DNA of 64,000 bases from Erythrobacter sp. SG61-1L. Its GTDB lineage: Bacteria > Pseudomonadota > Alphaproteobacteria > Sphingomonadales > Sphingomonadaceae. The stretch covers positions 2,043,643 through 2,107,642 of the forward strand of contig NZ_JXQC01000003.1 in the NCBI RefSeq assembly GCF_001305965.1, given 5' to 3'. Positions 52,913-62,816 of the stretch are shown piece after piece. Numbering within the stretch: position 1 is the first letter of the stretch; each line of letters starts with the position of its first letter. The notes beneath the pieces are model-generated. The model searched no databases, was not told the DNA's origin, and was given only the letters and a program-made list of their open reading frames with translations. Both the position numbers and the translations under genes were made by a program.

Positions 52913-54106
52913 GTGCGCACCTCGCTCGAGGTCGCCGACATCTTCCGCAGTTCCGGGCCAGCGTATCGCGCAGCCCATGCTGGGCATCTGAGCCTCGGCC
53001 AGCTCAAGGTCATGACGGCGATCGAGAACTGCCGCACCGCTGCACTGGGCGGCCACGTCGAGGCCTGCGACGACTGCGGGCACTGGCGGATCGCCTATAA
53101 CTCGTGCCGCAACCGGCATTGTCCCAAGTGCCAGGGCGCCGCCGCGCGCACCTGGCTGGCGGCGCGCGAGGCGGACCTCTTGCCGGTGGGGTACTTCCAC
53201 GTGGTGTTCACGCTGCCCGCCCAGATTGCGGACATCGCGTGGCAGAACAAGGCGGTGGTCTACGACCTGCTGTTCCGCACGGCTTCGGAGACGATGCTGA
53301 CCATCGCCGCCGATCCCAAACACCTCGGGGCCCGGATCGGCATCACCGCTGTGCTGCACACCTGGGGATCGGCGCTCACTCACCATCCGCATGTGCACAT
53401 GATCGTGCCCGGGGGCGGCGTCGCGCCCGGCTGCATGCGGTGGATATCCTCAAGCCCAGCCTTCCTGCTGCCGGTGCGTGTGCTGGGCGCCTTGTTCCGG
53501 CGCTTGTTCCTGAGCCGACTGCTGGCGCTGTTCGACGCTGGAAAGCTCGGGTTCTTCGGCTCCATGGCTCACCTTGCGACACGCAAGGCCTTCCTCCGCT
53601 ACCTGTCCCCAGTGCGCAAGATGCGCTGGGTGGTCTATGCCAAGCCGCCCTTTGCCGGACCGCAGGCGGTGCTGGCATATCTCTCGCGTTACACCCACCG
53701 CGTCGCCATCTCGAACCGGCGCCTCCTGGCCTTCAACGAGGCAGGCGTCACCTTCCGCTACAAGGACTATCGTCGCGGCGGGGCCGAGCGCCAGCAGGTC
53801 ATGACACTGGCCACGGACGAGTTCATCCGCCGCTTCCTGATCCACGTCCTGCCGCGCGGCTTCCACCGCATCCGGCACTATGGCCTGCTCTCCAGTTCGG
53901 CCCGCAAGGATCGCCTGGAACTCGCCCGCAGGCTGCTGGGTGTTGCCGCGCCCGTGGTTGAGCCGGACCCCGAGGACTCACCCGATCACAGACCGCCGTG
54001 TCCGTGTTGCGGCGGTCACATGACCATCATCGAGACCTTCGTCCGCTGGTGCCAGCCCCGCGCCCCACCGATATCCGACGCGCTCATCCGGGAGAATGTG
54101 CCATGA
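52913..54106 (+). CDS. IS91-family HUH transposase
   Basis: 397-residue rolling-circle (Y2) transposase beginning at a GTG. An N-terminal zinc-binding cluster (CDDCGHW; CRNRHCPKC), the HUH metal motif HPHVHM (about residue 158) and the catalytic tyrosine region YLSRYTHRVAIS (about 255) are all present, as is a second CPCC zinc motif near the C-terminus. It looks full length and intact. The element would move by rolling-circle replication from its oriIS, usually without terminal inverted repeats or target duplication. Confidence 0.93.
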   Translation: MRTSLEVADIFRSSGPAYRAAHAGHLSLGQLKVMTAIENCRTAALGGHVEACDDCGHWRIAYNSCRNRHCPKCQGAAARTWLAAREADLLPVGYFHVVFTLPAQIADIAWQNKAVVYDLLFRTASETMLTIAADPKHLGARIGITAVLHTWGSALTHHPHVHMIVPGGGVAPGCMRWISSSPAFLLPVRVLGALFRRLFLSRLLALFDAGKLGFFGSMAHLATRKAFLRYLSPVRKMRWVVYAKPPFAGPQAVLAYLSRYTHRVAISNRRLLAFNEAGVTFRYKDYRRGGAERQQVMTLATDEFIRRFLIHVLPRGFHRIRHYGLLSSSARKDRLELARRLLGVAAPVVEPDPEDSPDHRPPCPCCGGHMTIIETFVRWCQPRAPPISDALIRENVP

Positions 54107-54471
54107 TCCGGCATGGCCTGCCCAGCTCAACGGCCGCGCCTACCGCGTCCTGGCCAGCAAGCGGACTTGCGCCCTGGTTACGATCCGGGCTGTCAGCGGC
54201 CTACCGGTCGGCGAAACCAGGGCTCGTGAGTGACGTTATCGTGCTTGAGACCTGTGTGCTGACGACCACATCGAGCATGCCGGCACACTTGCCCCAGTCC
54301 ATCCCAAAGCCCTTTTACCCATAGCGCAACGCATGGGTTCCGCGGGTCGTACCTGTCCGGGTTTAGTACGCCTGACGGCGCCCGAAACCCTTCGACTATC
54401 CGAACAGTCCGCTTTCAGACGACCAAAGCTGGTAAGCTGCCATTCGATCAGCTGATATCGGAGACGTATGG
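54107..54471. other. Non-coding tail after IS91 transposase, with a strong hairpin
   Basis: 365 bases with no convincing gene. The notable feature is a hairpin at 54317-54338: ACCCAT, one bulged A, GCG, loop CAA, CGC, ATGGGT. A structured 3' end (oriIS) is expected for IS91-type elements, so the element probably ends near here. The exact boundary is not determined. Confidence 0.45.
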
Positions 54472-55422
54472 TCAAAGATGGATCGGATAAATCCAAGATC
54501 GTCCGACCCCTGTAGAGGTCTCTTTGTCGTAGCTAGGGCGCAGCGGATAGATGATTGAAGTCGCCGTCCCACGCATCCTCTTGAGGTAGTGAAGTCCGAA
54601 ACCCACGGCTTGCGGCTTCGTAGCGAGCGGCGAAAAATAGATGTTGGTGACGCGCCGACGTGTCTCGGCAACCCGCACGGCGGATGCCAGCGAGGCCGCC
54701 ACGACGAACGGATCGTTGGCGCTGCAATACTGGACTTCGTCGCCGACCCGAGACCGCTCGCTGCTCACCCGGTCGAGCCTCAATATACTTTCATGGTACA
54801 TATCGGCGCTCAAGGACGGGAAGCTGTGGAGTTCGACGACTCGAGCGTTTTCTTTCGCTTGGATTGCGTGCGAAATCAGATGGTGATCATATCCGATGCC
54901 GATCACCAGCAGATCGCCGCTGGTGTCTGGATCGTGCGCGCCAACGAAGCCTTCCACTGACACGACTCGGACATCCTCCCCAATGGAAAAACGCGTCTCT
55001 GCCCGACGCGAATATTGCGCGGGCTCGGTGTAAAGGAGGTCAAACTGCGTGACGCCGATGTCCTGAAGATGGGCCATCAGGAAGAGGATGTGGGGCCGCA
55101 TCAAACCAGTGATGTCGATACAGAGCCGTTGGTCGGTGGTTGGGTCGAAACGACTTCCGGCGAGGCCAGCCTTCATCACCTGTGCTTCCGAGCCGCGCGG
55201 CAGCACGACCGGGCTTTCGAGTTTCGCGAGATCGGCGGGACCGTACCCATATTCCGGTATAACCCACCAGCTTCGACGCGCGGCAGGAACCTCTGGGAAG
55301 ACGGTCTGAACGCGCTTACTGTCATTAAAGGCCGAAATGAACAGGTCCCAGCTGTGACCAAGCGCGGCGAACTCCGACAACTCGATTTTTGCGTCGAGCA
55401 GCGCTTCGATGTCGTGCTGCAC
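54472..55422 (-). CDS. Unknown partner protein of the ORC/CDC6-like ATPase
   Basis: 316 residues, not assigned to a named family. Start GTG at 55422, one base after the stop of the upstream ATPase gene (TGAcGTG), so translation is probably coupled. The alternating hydrophobic/charged pattern suggests two Rossmann-like alpha/beta halves: one around residues 20-165 with GHSWDLFISAFNDSKRV, LCIDITGLMRPHILFLM and FDLLYTEPAQYSRR, and one around 165-316 with DLLVIGIGYDHHLISHAI and VVELHSFPSLSADMYHESI. No signal peptide, membrane segment or known nuclease motif is visible. The pairing with an ATPase suggests a sensor-effector conflict system; this is inference only. Confidence 0.7.
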   Translation of the reverse strand: MQHDIEALLDAKIELSEFAALGHSWDLFISAFNDSKRVQTVFPEVPAARRSWWVIPEYGYGPADLAKLESPVVLPRGSEAQVMKAGLAGSRFDPTTDQRLCIDITGLMRPHILFLMAHLQDIGVTQFDLLYTEPAQYSRRAETRFSIGEDVRVVSVEGFVGAHDPDTSGDLLVIGIGYDHHLISHAIQAKENARVVELHSFPSLSADMYHESILRLDRVSSERSRVGDEVQYCSANDPFVVAASLASAVRVAETRRRVTNIYFSPLATKPQAVGFGLHYLKRMRGTATSIIYPLRPSYDKETSTGVGRSWIYPIHL

Positions 55423-55423
55423 G

Positions 55424-57086
55424 TCAGATCAGCCGTGGATTCGCTGGCAAGTCCGAGCCCGACGGAGAGATAAGGCGGGTCAACCGCTTCTTCATCAGGG
55501 TCGGGAGTTCGGCGCGGTGATCAGGATCGAGCATCGCATTGGCAAGGTCATGTTGCAGTTCGATGGTTCCGCGACGGTGTTCGGAAACCTCCCATCGCGG
55601 CGCCAGCATCGGCCCGAGTTGATACAACGCATCAATCCGTTTGTTATTCTTGTTCCTACGCCCTTCCTGCAACTTGACCAGATATGACCAGTTTTCTGCG
55701 ACACTAAGGGTCCGCCGGCTATTCTCGCTGAGCGCTTCGAGGGGAACGCTGAAAGCGCACAGCGCGCATTCGGATGGCGAATGGCTGAGGCGGATGGTTC
55801 GGAAGAGCACCGCGATACTCTCGACGGCGTCCCGCACTTGGAGGCCGCCGCTCGGCGGCTGAGCATCCTCCCAAAACCATGACGCACCATCGCGCACGCC
55901 ATCGGACTGAGATTTGATTGAGATCACGCCGCTTATGAAAGGTTCCTCGCCCGCGAAACGGCTGCGTCTGAAGATATGCTTTAAGTTTACAAGCAGGTTG
56001 CGCGTGATGCCCTGTGAAAGCTCGACCATCGTATCAAAGCCCGCATAAGGCAGGCGGCGCGCATAATCGTGGAACAGCTGAGCAAGGATGTCCGACGAGA
56101 AATAAGAAATGAGGTTTGCAAGATTGCTGCCGGCCTCCCGGTCACCTTGATCTAAAGCGCGCGCCTGGCTTCCGACCTCAAATGCGAGCGACACGGCATC
56201 GTCGGAATTGGCGGGCCATAGTTTGCGATATTGGAAGGTGGCCGCCTTCTCCAAGAAGCGGTGTTTTGGCACTTGGAGCGCATCAATGATAGCGGTGACC
56301 GTAGGCTCGTCCAATTCAAGATTGGACTTGAGATCTGTCGCCAGCTTCCGGTGATAGGGTGCGAGCTGATTCTCTTTAGGCTTGGGAAGGTGGCGATCGA
56401 CTGATCGCCAATAATCGCGGTTATCCAGCTCTTCGAAATAAGGATCGATCGTAGTCTGCGCAGCTGCGGCGTAACCCACCCGCTCGAGTCGCTTCGCGAC
56501 TAGGCTGCGGACAAGCCCGTCATACTGCTCGGGCTGCTCGCGAAGGAGCTCGTCCAAAACAACTCGCTCATACTCCGCACCGCGACGGATCGGCTCACCC
56601 GAGCCAGTCGTCTCGAAGGTCTTCATTCCGTATAATCGGCCTCCAACGCGGATTGTCGCGCTGCCACGCCGATACCGGATCAAAGAATTCAGGAACCGCT
56701 GTTGATCAGCGGTGAGGTTTTCAACTTCATCGATCAAGTAAACGAACAGTACGTCGTGTAAGTCATGGGCATGGCGAGATACGAGATCGGGTATCCCAAA
56801 CGCCAGCCGTCCGGCGGAGAAGGTAATATCAAAAAGCGGACGTTCGCCGCGAAGGCGGCTGTTATTGACGACGCTGTCGATATTCTTCCTAGTACGCGTA
56901 AAATGCTCGAGAAGTTCATCCAGATTTGATGGGGCCACAGTCGGCTCTACATCGAACAATTCGACAACCGCGCTGACGAATTTTGGTTCCTCGAAGACCA
57001 GCGATTGCGATCGAGCGCAATCGCGAATTGTAGCCAGCAGCGCTGTCGCGAGCCAAAGCTCGAAATAGTGCGCGAACACGAGGCTC
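55424..57086 (-). pseudogene. ORC/CDC6-like AAA ATPase, N-terminus removed by IS6
   Basis: About 550 C-terminal residues survive. A Walker B-like VYLIDEVENLTADQQRFLN is followed by RYRRGSATIRVGGRLYGMKT, which fits the ORC/CDC6-type ATPases seen in bacterial accessory regions. The surviving sequence begins at SLVFAHYFELWLATALL; by analogy with the family, roughly 100 residues including Walker A are lost. The junction is at 57086/57087: upstream the frame continues into the IS6 end, so no native start remains. A chimeric start at a GTG in the IS (57172) is theoretically possible. Without Walker A it should not hydrolyse ATP. The partner gene immediately downstream looks intact. Confidence 0.75.
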
Positions 57087-57927
57087 GGTGCTGTCAGTCT
57101 AACCGCAACTCGTCTCCGATCGGCGCAGCTCGATCTTTGAGCGCGTATGCCTAGCCCATGAGGTTCTGCCACTCAGCCAGTGCGGCTGAGCGGCGGATCT
57201 TGTAGGACTGTCGATCGAGGAGGTGACGTTCTGAATTAAAATGATTGTGAACCGAGGCATGGACCGAGGCGAACTTCTGAAGAGATTTCATCCGCCGGAA
57301 TCTCAGCATCGCCCGCTCCCGTCTTCGAAGGGGAAGGTGACTATTTTCAACCCGATTGTTCAACCAGCGCCCCATTTCTCGCCGATCCAGGTTACCCAGT
57401 TCGCGCATGGCCACCGGATATGAGCGGAGCCCGTCGGTGACGATTGTTTCGGCCCGGCCATGCCGCTTCAGTGCCTTCTTCATGAACGCCAAAGCCGCAG
57501 TTTTGTCCCGTTTCTTGGTGACGAAGGACTCCAGTATCTCACCTTCATGATTGACTGCACGCCACAGGTAATGCTGCTCACCGTTGATCTTCACGTACAT
57601 CTCGTCAAGGTGCCAGCGCCAGTGGGTAAAGCTGCGCATCCGGCTTGCCCGCTGCCGACGAATATCTGCCGCAAACAGGGGGCCGAACCTGTTCCACCAA
57701 AACCGCACCGTCTCGTGGCAAACGTCGATCCCGCGCTCGAAGAGCAGATCCTCGACATTCCTGAGCGAGAGCGGAAACCGGACGTACATCAGCACTACGA
57801 GACGGATCACTTCGGGCGAGGAGTTGAAATATCGGAACGGGCTGGCTGGCTTTCTAGCTCTGGGCATGACCGTGCCCTACCCCAATCGTCCTACTTTTCA
57901 ATCAGGTGCGTTTGGTCTGACAGTGCC
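57087..57927 (-). mobile_element. IS6-family insertion sequence, copy C
   Basis: 841-base element. Ends: GGTGCTGTCAGTCTAAC from 57087 and, reading inward from 57927, GGCACTGTCAGACCAAAC. It truncates the ATPase gene. Flanks CGAGGCTC and CCTTCGGG are not a target duplication. Confidence 0.88.
57151..57867 (-). CDS. IS6-family transposase (copy C)
   Basis: 238-residue DDE transposase with intact-looking triad: WHLDEMYVKINGE, TIVTDGLRSYPVAM and NNRVENSHLPLRRRERAM. Long shared blocks with copy B (for example AMLRFRRMKSLQKFAS) show they are close relatives of one IS6 subgroup. It is the most probable mobilising enzyme for the IS6 copies here, given the D-to-N change in copy A. Confidence 0.95.
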   Translation of the reverse strand: MPRARKPASPFRYFNSSPEVIRLVVLMYVRFPLSLRNVEDLLFERGIDVCHETVRFWWNRFGPLFAADIRRQRASRMRSFTHWRWHLDEMYVKINGEQHYLWRAVNHEGEILESFVTKKRDKTAALAFMKKALKRHGRAETIVTDGLRSYPVAMRELGNLDRREMGRWLNNRVENSHLPLRRRERAMLRFRRMKSLQKFASVHASVHNHFNSERHLLDRQSYKIRRSAALAEWQNLMG

Positions 57928-57974
57928 CCTTCGGGGTTTGGTGCGACTTGCAAAAGTTCACCTGACAATCCCAA

Positions 57975-60900
57975 TTAGAAGGCCACCCTACCGGTGATCC
58001 GTAAGCCATGAGTGGTACGATCCAATGCCAGCGTACCGCTATAAGCAACCCCTATCCACAGATTGCCGGACGTGTAACCGAAACCAGCTTCGATCTCCGC
58101 AGAATCTTCTGGGACCGAGGCGCCCAGCAGGGCGAAATTGCCTCCACCGGTTGCGAAGGCGGCCGCGAAGGGCTTTTCACTTCCGTCAGAGGCATGGTTC
58201 CATGCCGCCGAGGCAAAGGGCTGGAAGCCCGGCTTGTTCGCGTTCAACCGTGCCTTCGCGCCAAGGCTGAAGAAGGTGATCTCCTGATCGGTCTTCGCCA
58301 AAGACAGGGCGGCATTGCCGCCGGTTTCCGCAAAGGCATCGCTGCTGGTGCGGACATGGGCCAACCTGCCGAAGGGGGTGAGCGCGACATTGCCTACCAT
58401 TACATCGTAGGCCACTTCGCCGAAGACCTGCACCGTATTGGCATTGCGGCTAGAAGCCAGCGTCTGTGCCAGCGGGGCAAATTCAATCTCGCGCACAGTG
58501 TCGATATCATGCCAAGCATAGGAGAGGCCGAGCATGCCGTGGAAGCCGGAGCCGGTGCCATAGGCGATCTGCCCGGCAAGGTAGGTGCTGTCGGCTTCCG
58601 CTTCATCGGCATGACCGTCCAGCCGGAACTGGCTGTTGCCGAGACCGACCGAGACGGCTGCGGCAAAGCCGTTATTCGCATAGCCGATACCGGTCACCAC
58701 CCCTGAATGGTCATTATCCATGGCCAGACGCCCGGCGCTCTCGCCGAAATCTCCCCAGCCACCGAAAGCCGCGCCCCAGGCGAACATTCCGGTCTTCTCC
58801 GGCGACGTCAGGCTGAGCAAGGCATTGCGCAGATGCCTGCTGTCATCGTTCAGCCCGCTGACAGTGCTGGCCAGAATTTCGCCGGACATGTCGCCGAAGG
58901 CGGTTTGAGCGCCCGCTGCGTTCTGCACAAGGACCGCTTCAAACAGGGGATCGTCAATTCCGCGGGACTGGATCGCCGCCGCGACGCTGGCCTGATTGCC
59001 GCCAATCGCCACATCCGCAAAATCGATGTCACTGCGATAGAGCGACAGGGTCACCGTATCGCTTGTGTAGCGCAGCAGGGGGTCGAGGAAGGCGAGATCG
59101 GTGGTTACCGTGCCGAAGGTCCCTTCCACGCCTTCGCCGCCGGTCAGGATCACATAATCGGTGCGGGGGCTGTAGCGGCCTTCGGCCGCCATCACAGCCA
59201 CGGCAGCCTCGCCGTCAATCGTGACGTGGCCTGTCGCATCGACGCGGTCAGCCTGCCCTGCGGCATTGACTTCAACTTCATAGAGCGAACCGGCCGCGAA
59301 GCTCAGACCGCCATTGACGGTCAGGTGGCCGATCGAATTGCCGGGGGCCAGCGCCCCGCCGGAATTGATGGAAGCGGAACCAACTGATCCGTTGCCGCCC
59401 AGCGCGCCGCCGTCATTGACCGTGACGTCGGAGACAATTGAGCCATTCACGGCAAGCTTGCCGCCATCGACCGTGGTCGGGCCGGTATAGTCGCTATCGC
59501 CCGACAGGTTCAGTGTGCCGTCGCCCGTCTTGGCGAAACCGCCGCTGCCGGAAATCGAACCGGCGAACTCGCTGTTGTCGTCCTGATCGACGGTGAGCTG
59601 GTTCGATCCGAGCGCCACCTGCGCACCGGCTTCGCCGGACAGGCCGCCAATGGTCTGATCCTTCCCGGTAATGTCGAGCGAGCCGCCATCACCCAGGTTG
59701 AAGCTGGTTTCGGGATCGATCGTTCCGCCGATCCGCACCGCGCCGCTGAAGATGTTGGTGATGCCTTCGAAGGCATAATCGCCCATGAAGGTGAGGGTGC
59801 CATCCCCCAGCTTGTCGAGCGTGCCAGTGCCCGAAAAGGCGCCGAGAAAGTCATAATCGTCGGAACGGTCGAACACGAAGCGCCCGTCATTCACGATATC
59901 GCCCGAGAAGCTGCCTTCCGTGCCGCCGGTGCCGAGCTGGAAGTAACCGTCGCCCGCCGTCACCACATCGCTGGACAGGCTACCGCTCAGGATCAGGCCT
60001 CCATTGGAGATGATCGTTTCGCCGGTATGGGCAATGGTGTCGGTATCTACCGTGAAGACAGCCTCGCCGATCAGTTGCAAATTGCCTGTGCCGCTGATCG
60101 ACAGTTCGTCGAGTTCGGAAAGGACATCGTCAGCGCTGAAATTCAACACCAGCAGGCCATTGGTGACGACAGTGGTAGTCAGGATCGGGGAGGTCGTTTC
60201 ATTGGCTTCAGGCACTTCATTGACCTGCAGGGCCGCGCCTTGGCCAATGGTGACGGCACCAAATTCGCCGACCGAGTTGAGCGTGGACCAATAACCAGCG
60301 GTAACCTGCAGTTCTTCGAAACCTGCCGCTGCCGTAAGCTGCTGTGTGCTGGTCTGCGTTGCGGAGCTGCCCTCCAGGATCAGGCTGTCTTCACCGCCGC
60401 CAGCGTCCACCAGGCCTGTGATCGCGCTGCCGGTCTTGAGCGTGACCACATCGTCGGCCGCGCCAAGCTGGATGGCCACGCCGTCCCCGCCGGCAAGGAT
60501 GCCCGAATTGGTGATGGAGCTTTGAATGTCGCTGACGATGGCAGCGCCCCCGCTGCTTTCGATCATGCCGCTATTGACGAAGATCGCCGCCAGACCCGGC
60601 GTTTGCGCCGCATCGCTCTCAATTACAGCGCCCGCTGCCTCACCGCTGATCCGGCCCGCATTTTCGATGCTGCCGCCACCGGACAGAATAATGCCGTAGC
60701 GATTGCCTTCAATCGTGCCTGCCTGATTGTTGACAACGCTCGCGGAGAAATCCGCGCTATCCTGGCCTTCATAAGCGAACATGGAAATGCCGTCCGCCAA
60801 TGCGCTGGTCTGGCCTTCGATCCGGCCACTATTGGTCACGATGCCGCCGCCGATCAGGCGGACGCCGTCATCATTGTCGCCAATGATCGTGCCGGAATTG

Positions 60901-62816
60901 CCAACATTCGTACCGATAGCCAACCCGCTGTAATCACCGCTGTAAGGGTCCATATAGGGCGCGGTGGTGATACCGAACCGTTGGCCCGTGATGGTGCCGC
61001 TGTTGGTGACTGTCGCGGCCCCGCCTGTGATCGTGATGCCCGCATCGGGGTAGAAGAAATCGTCCGTATTGCTGCCATCGCCGCGGATCGTTCCGGCGTT
61101 TACGATGGCGGCCGTCCCGTCGTCGATGCGGATGCCGGATGCTGCGCCGGTAATCGTTCCGCCTGTCTGATTTTCGACCGAGGTGTGCCCGTCAGCCATG
61201 TAGCTGGAGTTTACACCGTCACCGCTTTCGCTGGTGATCGTGCCGCCATTGGTCAGCACCGCATTGGCAAGGCCGTCAAAGGCGACACCATAATAGCCGG
61301 TGCTTTCAATCGTCCCGCTGTTGCTTACGGAACCTTCGACATCGTCAAGCTCGAGCGAGTTCTGAACCACGACACCAACCGTCCCACCAGTAATCTCGCC
61401 GGCATTCTCCACGGAACCGCCGGCAATCAGATTGATGCCGAACCGGTTACCGGAAATGGTGCCCGCTGCGGAATTGGTGACGCTTGCGGAGAATGCCTCC
61501 GTATCCTGTTGCGGCAGCATCGCGACGTAGACGCCATCGACCGTCCCCCTGATCGAACCGCTGTTGGACACCGAACCCCCGCCTTGCAGGCGCACGCCGG
61601 TGCCGTTCAGTGCCTCGATGGTTCCGCTATTGGTCACCGCCACATTCATGGCGCTGTTGACGTATTCGTTGGGCGAAACCTGCAGGGCCGCCGTCGTGAT
61701 CGCATTGGTTCCACCGCGGATTGTTCCGCTGTTGTCGATCACCGCATTGGCGCTGGAGATGTTGATGCCGACCTGGGTCTGGCTCTGGATAAGGCCGGAA
61801 TTGTTGACAGTCAGCGTGCTGGTATTGGCCACGATGGCATTCCCGCTGGCGAGAATTTCCCCTTCTTCGCCATTGTTGATCGTAAGCGTGCCATTGGTTT
61901 GACTGCCCACGATGCCCATCACCGATCCGCTGATCGTTCCGTCATTCTGGATGGTGACCGTTTCGAGCGCACCGCCGACGACAACGCCGAGCATTCCCTG
62001 AACGGTTCCGTCATTGGTCAAGGTCGCATTGCGGCCTTCCTGCTCTGGGGTTGCGCCCAGCTGGACTGCGGTGGGAACCAGCGCACCGGGCACCATGGGG
62101 TTGTATTGTCCATAGGCGCTGATCGTGCCGTGATTCTCGACAGTGCCGCCACCGGTCAGGATTGCGCCGAAAGTCTCCCCAGTGATCAAGCCGCCGTTGT
62201 TATTGACGATCGATCCCACACCCTCCGCGTCTTCGGCAATCGCGTCGGAGAATTCCGAAATGGAAACACCGACGCCGTTGACGCCGCTCCCAAACTGGCC
62301 GTTGGCCCCTCGGATCGTACCGCTGTTGGTGACGCTGCCCCCACCCACCAGTGATACGCCCGAACCTGCCTCGCCGCTGACCGCGCCGCTGTTGACGACA
62401 ACAGTATTTGCCGCGCGGGCTTCAGGCGGCAACTCATCGTCATTTTCGTCTTCGCTGTAGAAGTGCGAAGTGATGATGCCGTTGGCCGCGCCGCTGATCT
62501 CTCCGCTATTGGTGATGCTGGATCCGGCCTGAGCAATGACTATACCGCCGCTGGGGCGGCTGCCCATTTCGAGTGAGCCAGTGCCTTCGCCCCGGACCGT
62601 CCCGGCATTGTCGACGACAACCGCGCCATTGTCAGCATAGATGCCGATATCGGTGCCGGAGATTTCTTCGTCCTCGGCAACGGTCACTTCCAGAATGTCG
62701 GGCTGATCGTTGTGAATGCCGAAGGATTCCGCCTGCGCGGGTGACGCCAGTTGCAGGGCGGCAAGCCCGGCAATTGCGCTGGTGGTGAGCAGAAGCGACT
62801 TGGAAATGGAAGACAT
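57975..62816 (-). CDS. Giant autotransporter with tandem NSGTI-type beta-helix repeats
   Basis: 1613-residue type V secreted protein. Signal peptide ends SPAQA (about residue 29). The passenger holds about 25 repeats of the type NSGTIxG, organised in longer periods of about 250 residues: the GGGSVTNSG-type block recurs near bases 62340, 61580 and 60850. Nearer the C-terminus come autotransporter-associated repeats (KTGDGTLNLSGDSDYTGPT, NGGLSFAAGSLYEVEV) and a barrel of about 280 residues ending GRVAF. The ATG has only a weak purine stretch ahead. The stop lies 48 bases from the end of IS6 copy C, which left this gene intact. The passenger's function is unknown; adhesion is the common role. 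Confidence 0.9.
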   Translation of the reverse strand: MSSISKSLLLTTSAIAGLAALQLASPAQAESFGIHNDQPDILEVTVAEDEEISGTDIGIYADNGAVVVDNAGTVRGEGTGSLEMGSRPSGGIVIAQAGSSITNSGEISGAANGIITSHFYSEDENDDELPPEARAANTVVVNSGAVSGEAGSGVSLVGGGSVTNSGTIRGANGQFGSGVNGVGVSISEFSDAIAEDAEGVGSIVNNNGGLITGETFGAILTGGGTVENHGTISAYGQYNPMVPGALVPTAVQLGATPEQEGRNATLTNDGTVQGMLGVVVGGALETVTIQNDGTISGSVMGIVGSQTNGTLTINNGEEGEILASGNAIVANTSTLTVNNSGLIQSQTQVGINISSANAVIDNSGTIRGGTNAITTAALQVSPNEYVNSAMNVAVTNSGTIEALNGTGVRLQGGGSVSNSGSIRGTVDGVYVAMLPQQDTEAFSASVTNSAAGTISGNRFGINLIAGGSVENAGEITGGTVGVVVQNSLELDDVEGSVSNSGTIESTGYYGVAFDGLANAVLTNGGTITSESGDGVNSSYMADGHTSVENQTGGTITGAASGIRIDDGTAAIVNAGTIRGDGSNTDDFFYPDAGITITGGAATVTNSGTITGQRFGITTAPYMDPYSGDYSGLAIGTNVGNSGTIIGDNDDGVRLIGGGIVTNSGRIEGQTSALADGISMFAYEGQDSADFSASVVNNQAGTIEGNRYGIILSGGGSIENAGRISGEAAGAVIESDAAQTPGLAAIFVNSGMIESSGGAAIVSDIQSSITNSGILAGGDGVAIQLGAADDVVTLKTGSAITGLVDAGGGEDSLILEGSSATQTSTQQLTAAAGFEELQVTAGYWSTLNSVGEFGAVTIGQGAALQVNEVPEANETTSPILTTTVVTNGLLVLNFSADDVLSELDELSISGTGNLQLIGEAVFTVDTDTIAHTGETIISNGGLILSGSLSSDVVTAGDGYFQLGTGGTEGSFSGDIVNDGRFVFDRSDDYDFLGAFSGTGTLDKLGDGTLTFMGDYAFEGITNIFSGAVRIGGTIDPETSFNLGDGGSLDITGKDQTIGGLSGEAGAQVALGSNQLTVDQDDNSEFAGSISGSGGFAKTGDGTLNLSGDSDYTGPTTVDGGKLAVNGSIVSDVTVNDGGALGGNGSVGSASINSGGALAPGNSIGHLTVNGGLSFAAGSLYEVEVNAAGQADRVDATGHVTIDGEAAVAVMAAEGRYSPRTDYVILTGGEGVEGTFGTVTTDLAFLDPLLRYTSDTVTLSLYRSDIDFADVAIGGNQASVAAAIQSRGIDDPLFEAVLVQNAAGAQTAFGDMSGEILASTVSGLNDDSRHLRNALLSLTSPEKTGMFAWGAAFGGWGDFGESAGRLAMDNDHSGVVTGIGYANNGFAAAVSVGLGNSQFRLDGHADEAEADSTYLAGQIAYGTGSGFHGMLGLSYAWHDIDTVREIEFAPLAQTLASSRNANTVQVFGEVAYDVMVGNVALTPFGRLAHVRTSSDAFAETGGNAALSLAKTDQEITFFSLGAKARLNANKPGFQPFASAAWNHASDGSEKPFAAAFATGGGNFALLGASVPEDSAEIEAGFGYTSGNLWIGVAYSGTLALDRTTHGLRITGRVAF

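Noticed and set aside
60027-62354. Very long open frame on the plus strand, antisense to the second autotransporter
   Set aside because: It mirrors a highly repetitive GC-rich gene, has no family-like motifs and arises from codon bias on the opposite strand.
57975-62816. CRISPR-like regular repeats
   Set aside because: The repetition is at the protein level (NSGTI beta-helix turns) in a continuous reading frame, with variable DNA spacing and no identical direct repeats separated by unique spacers.
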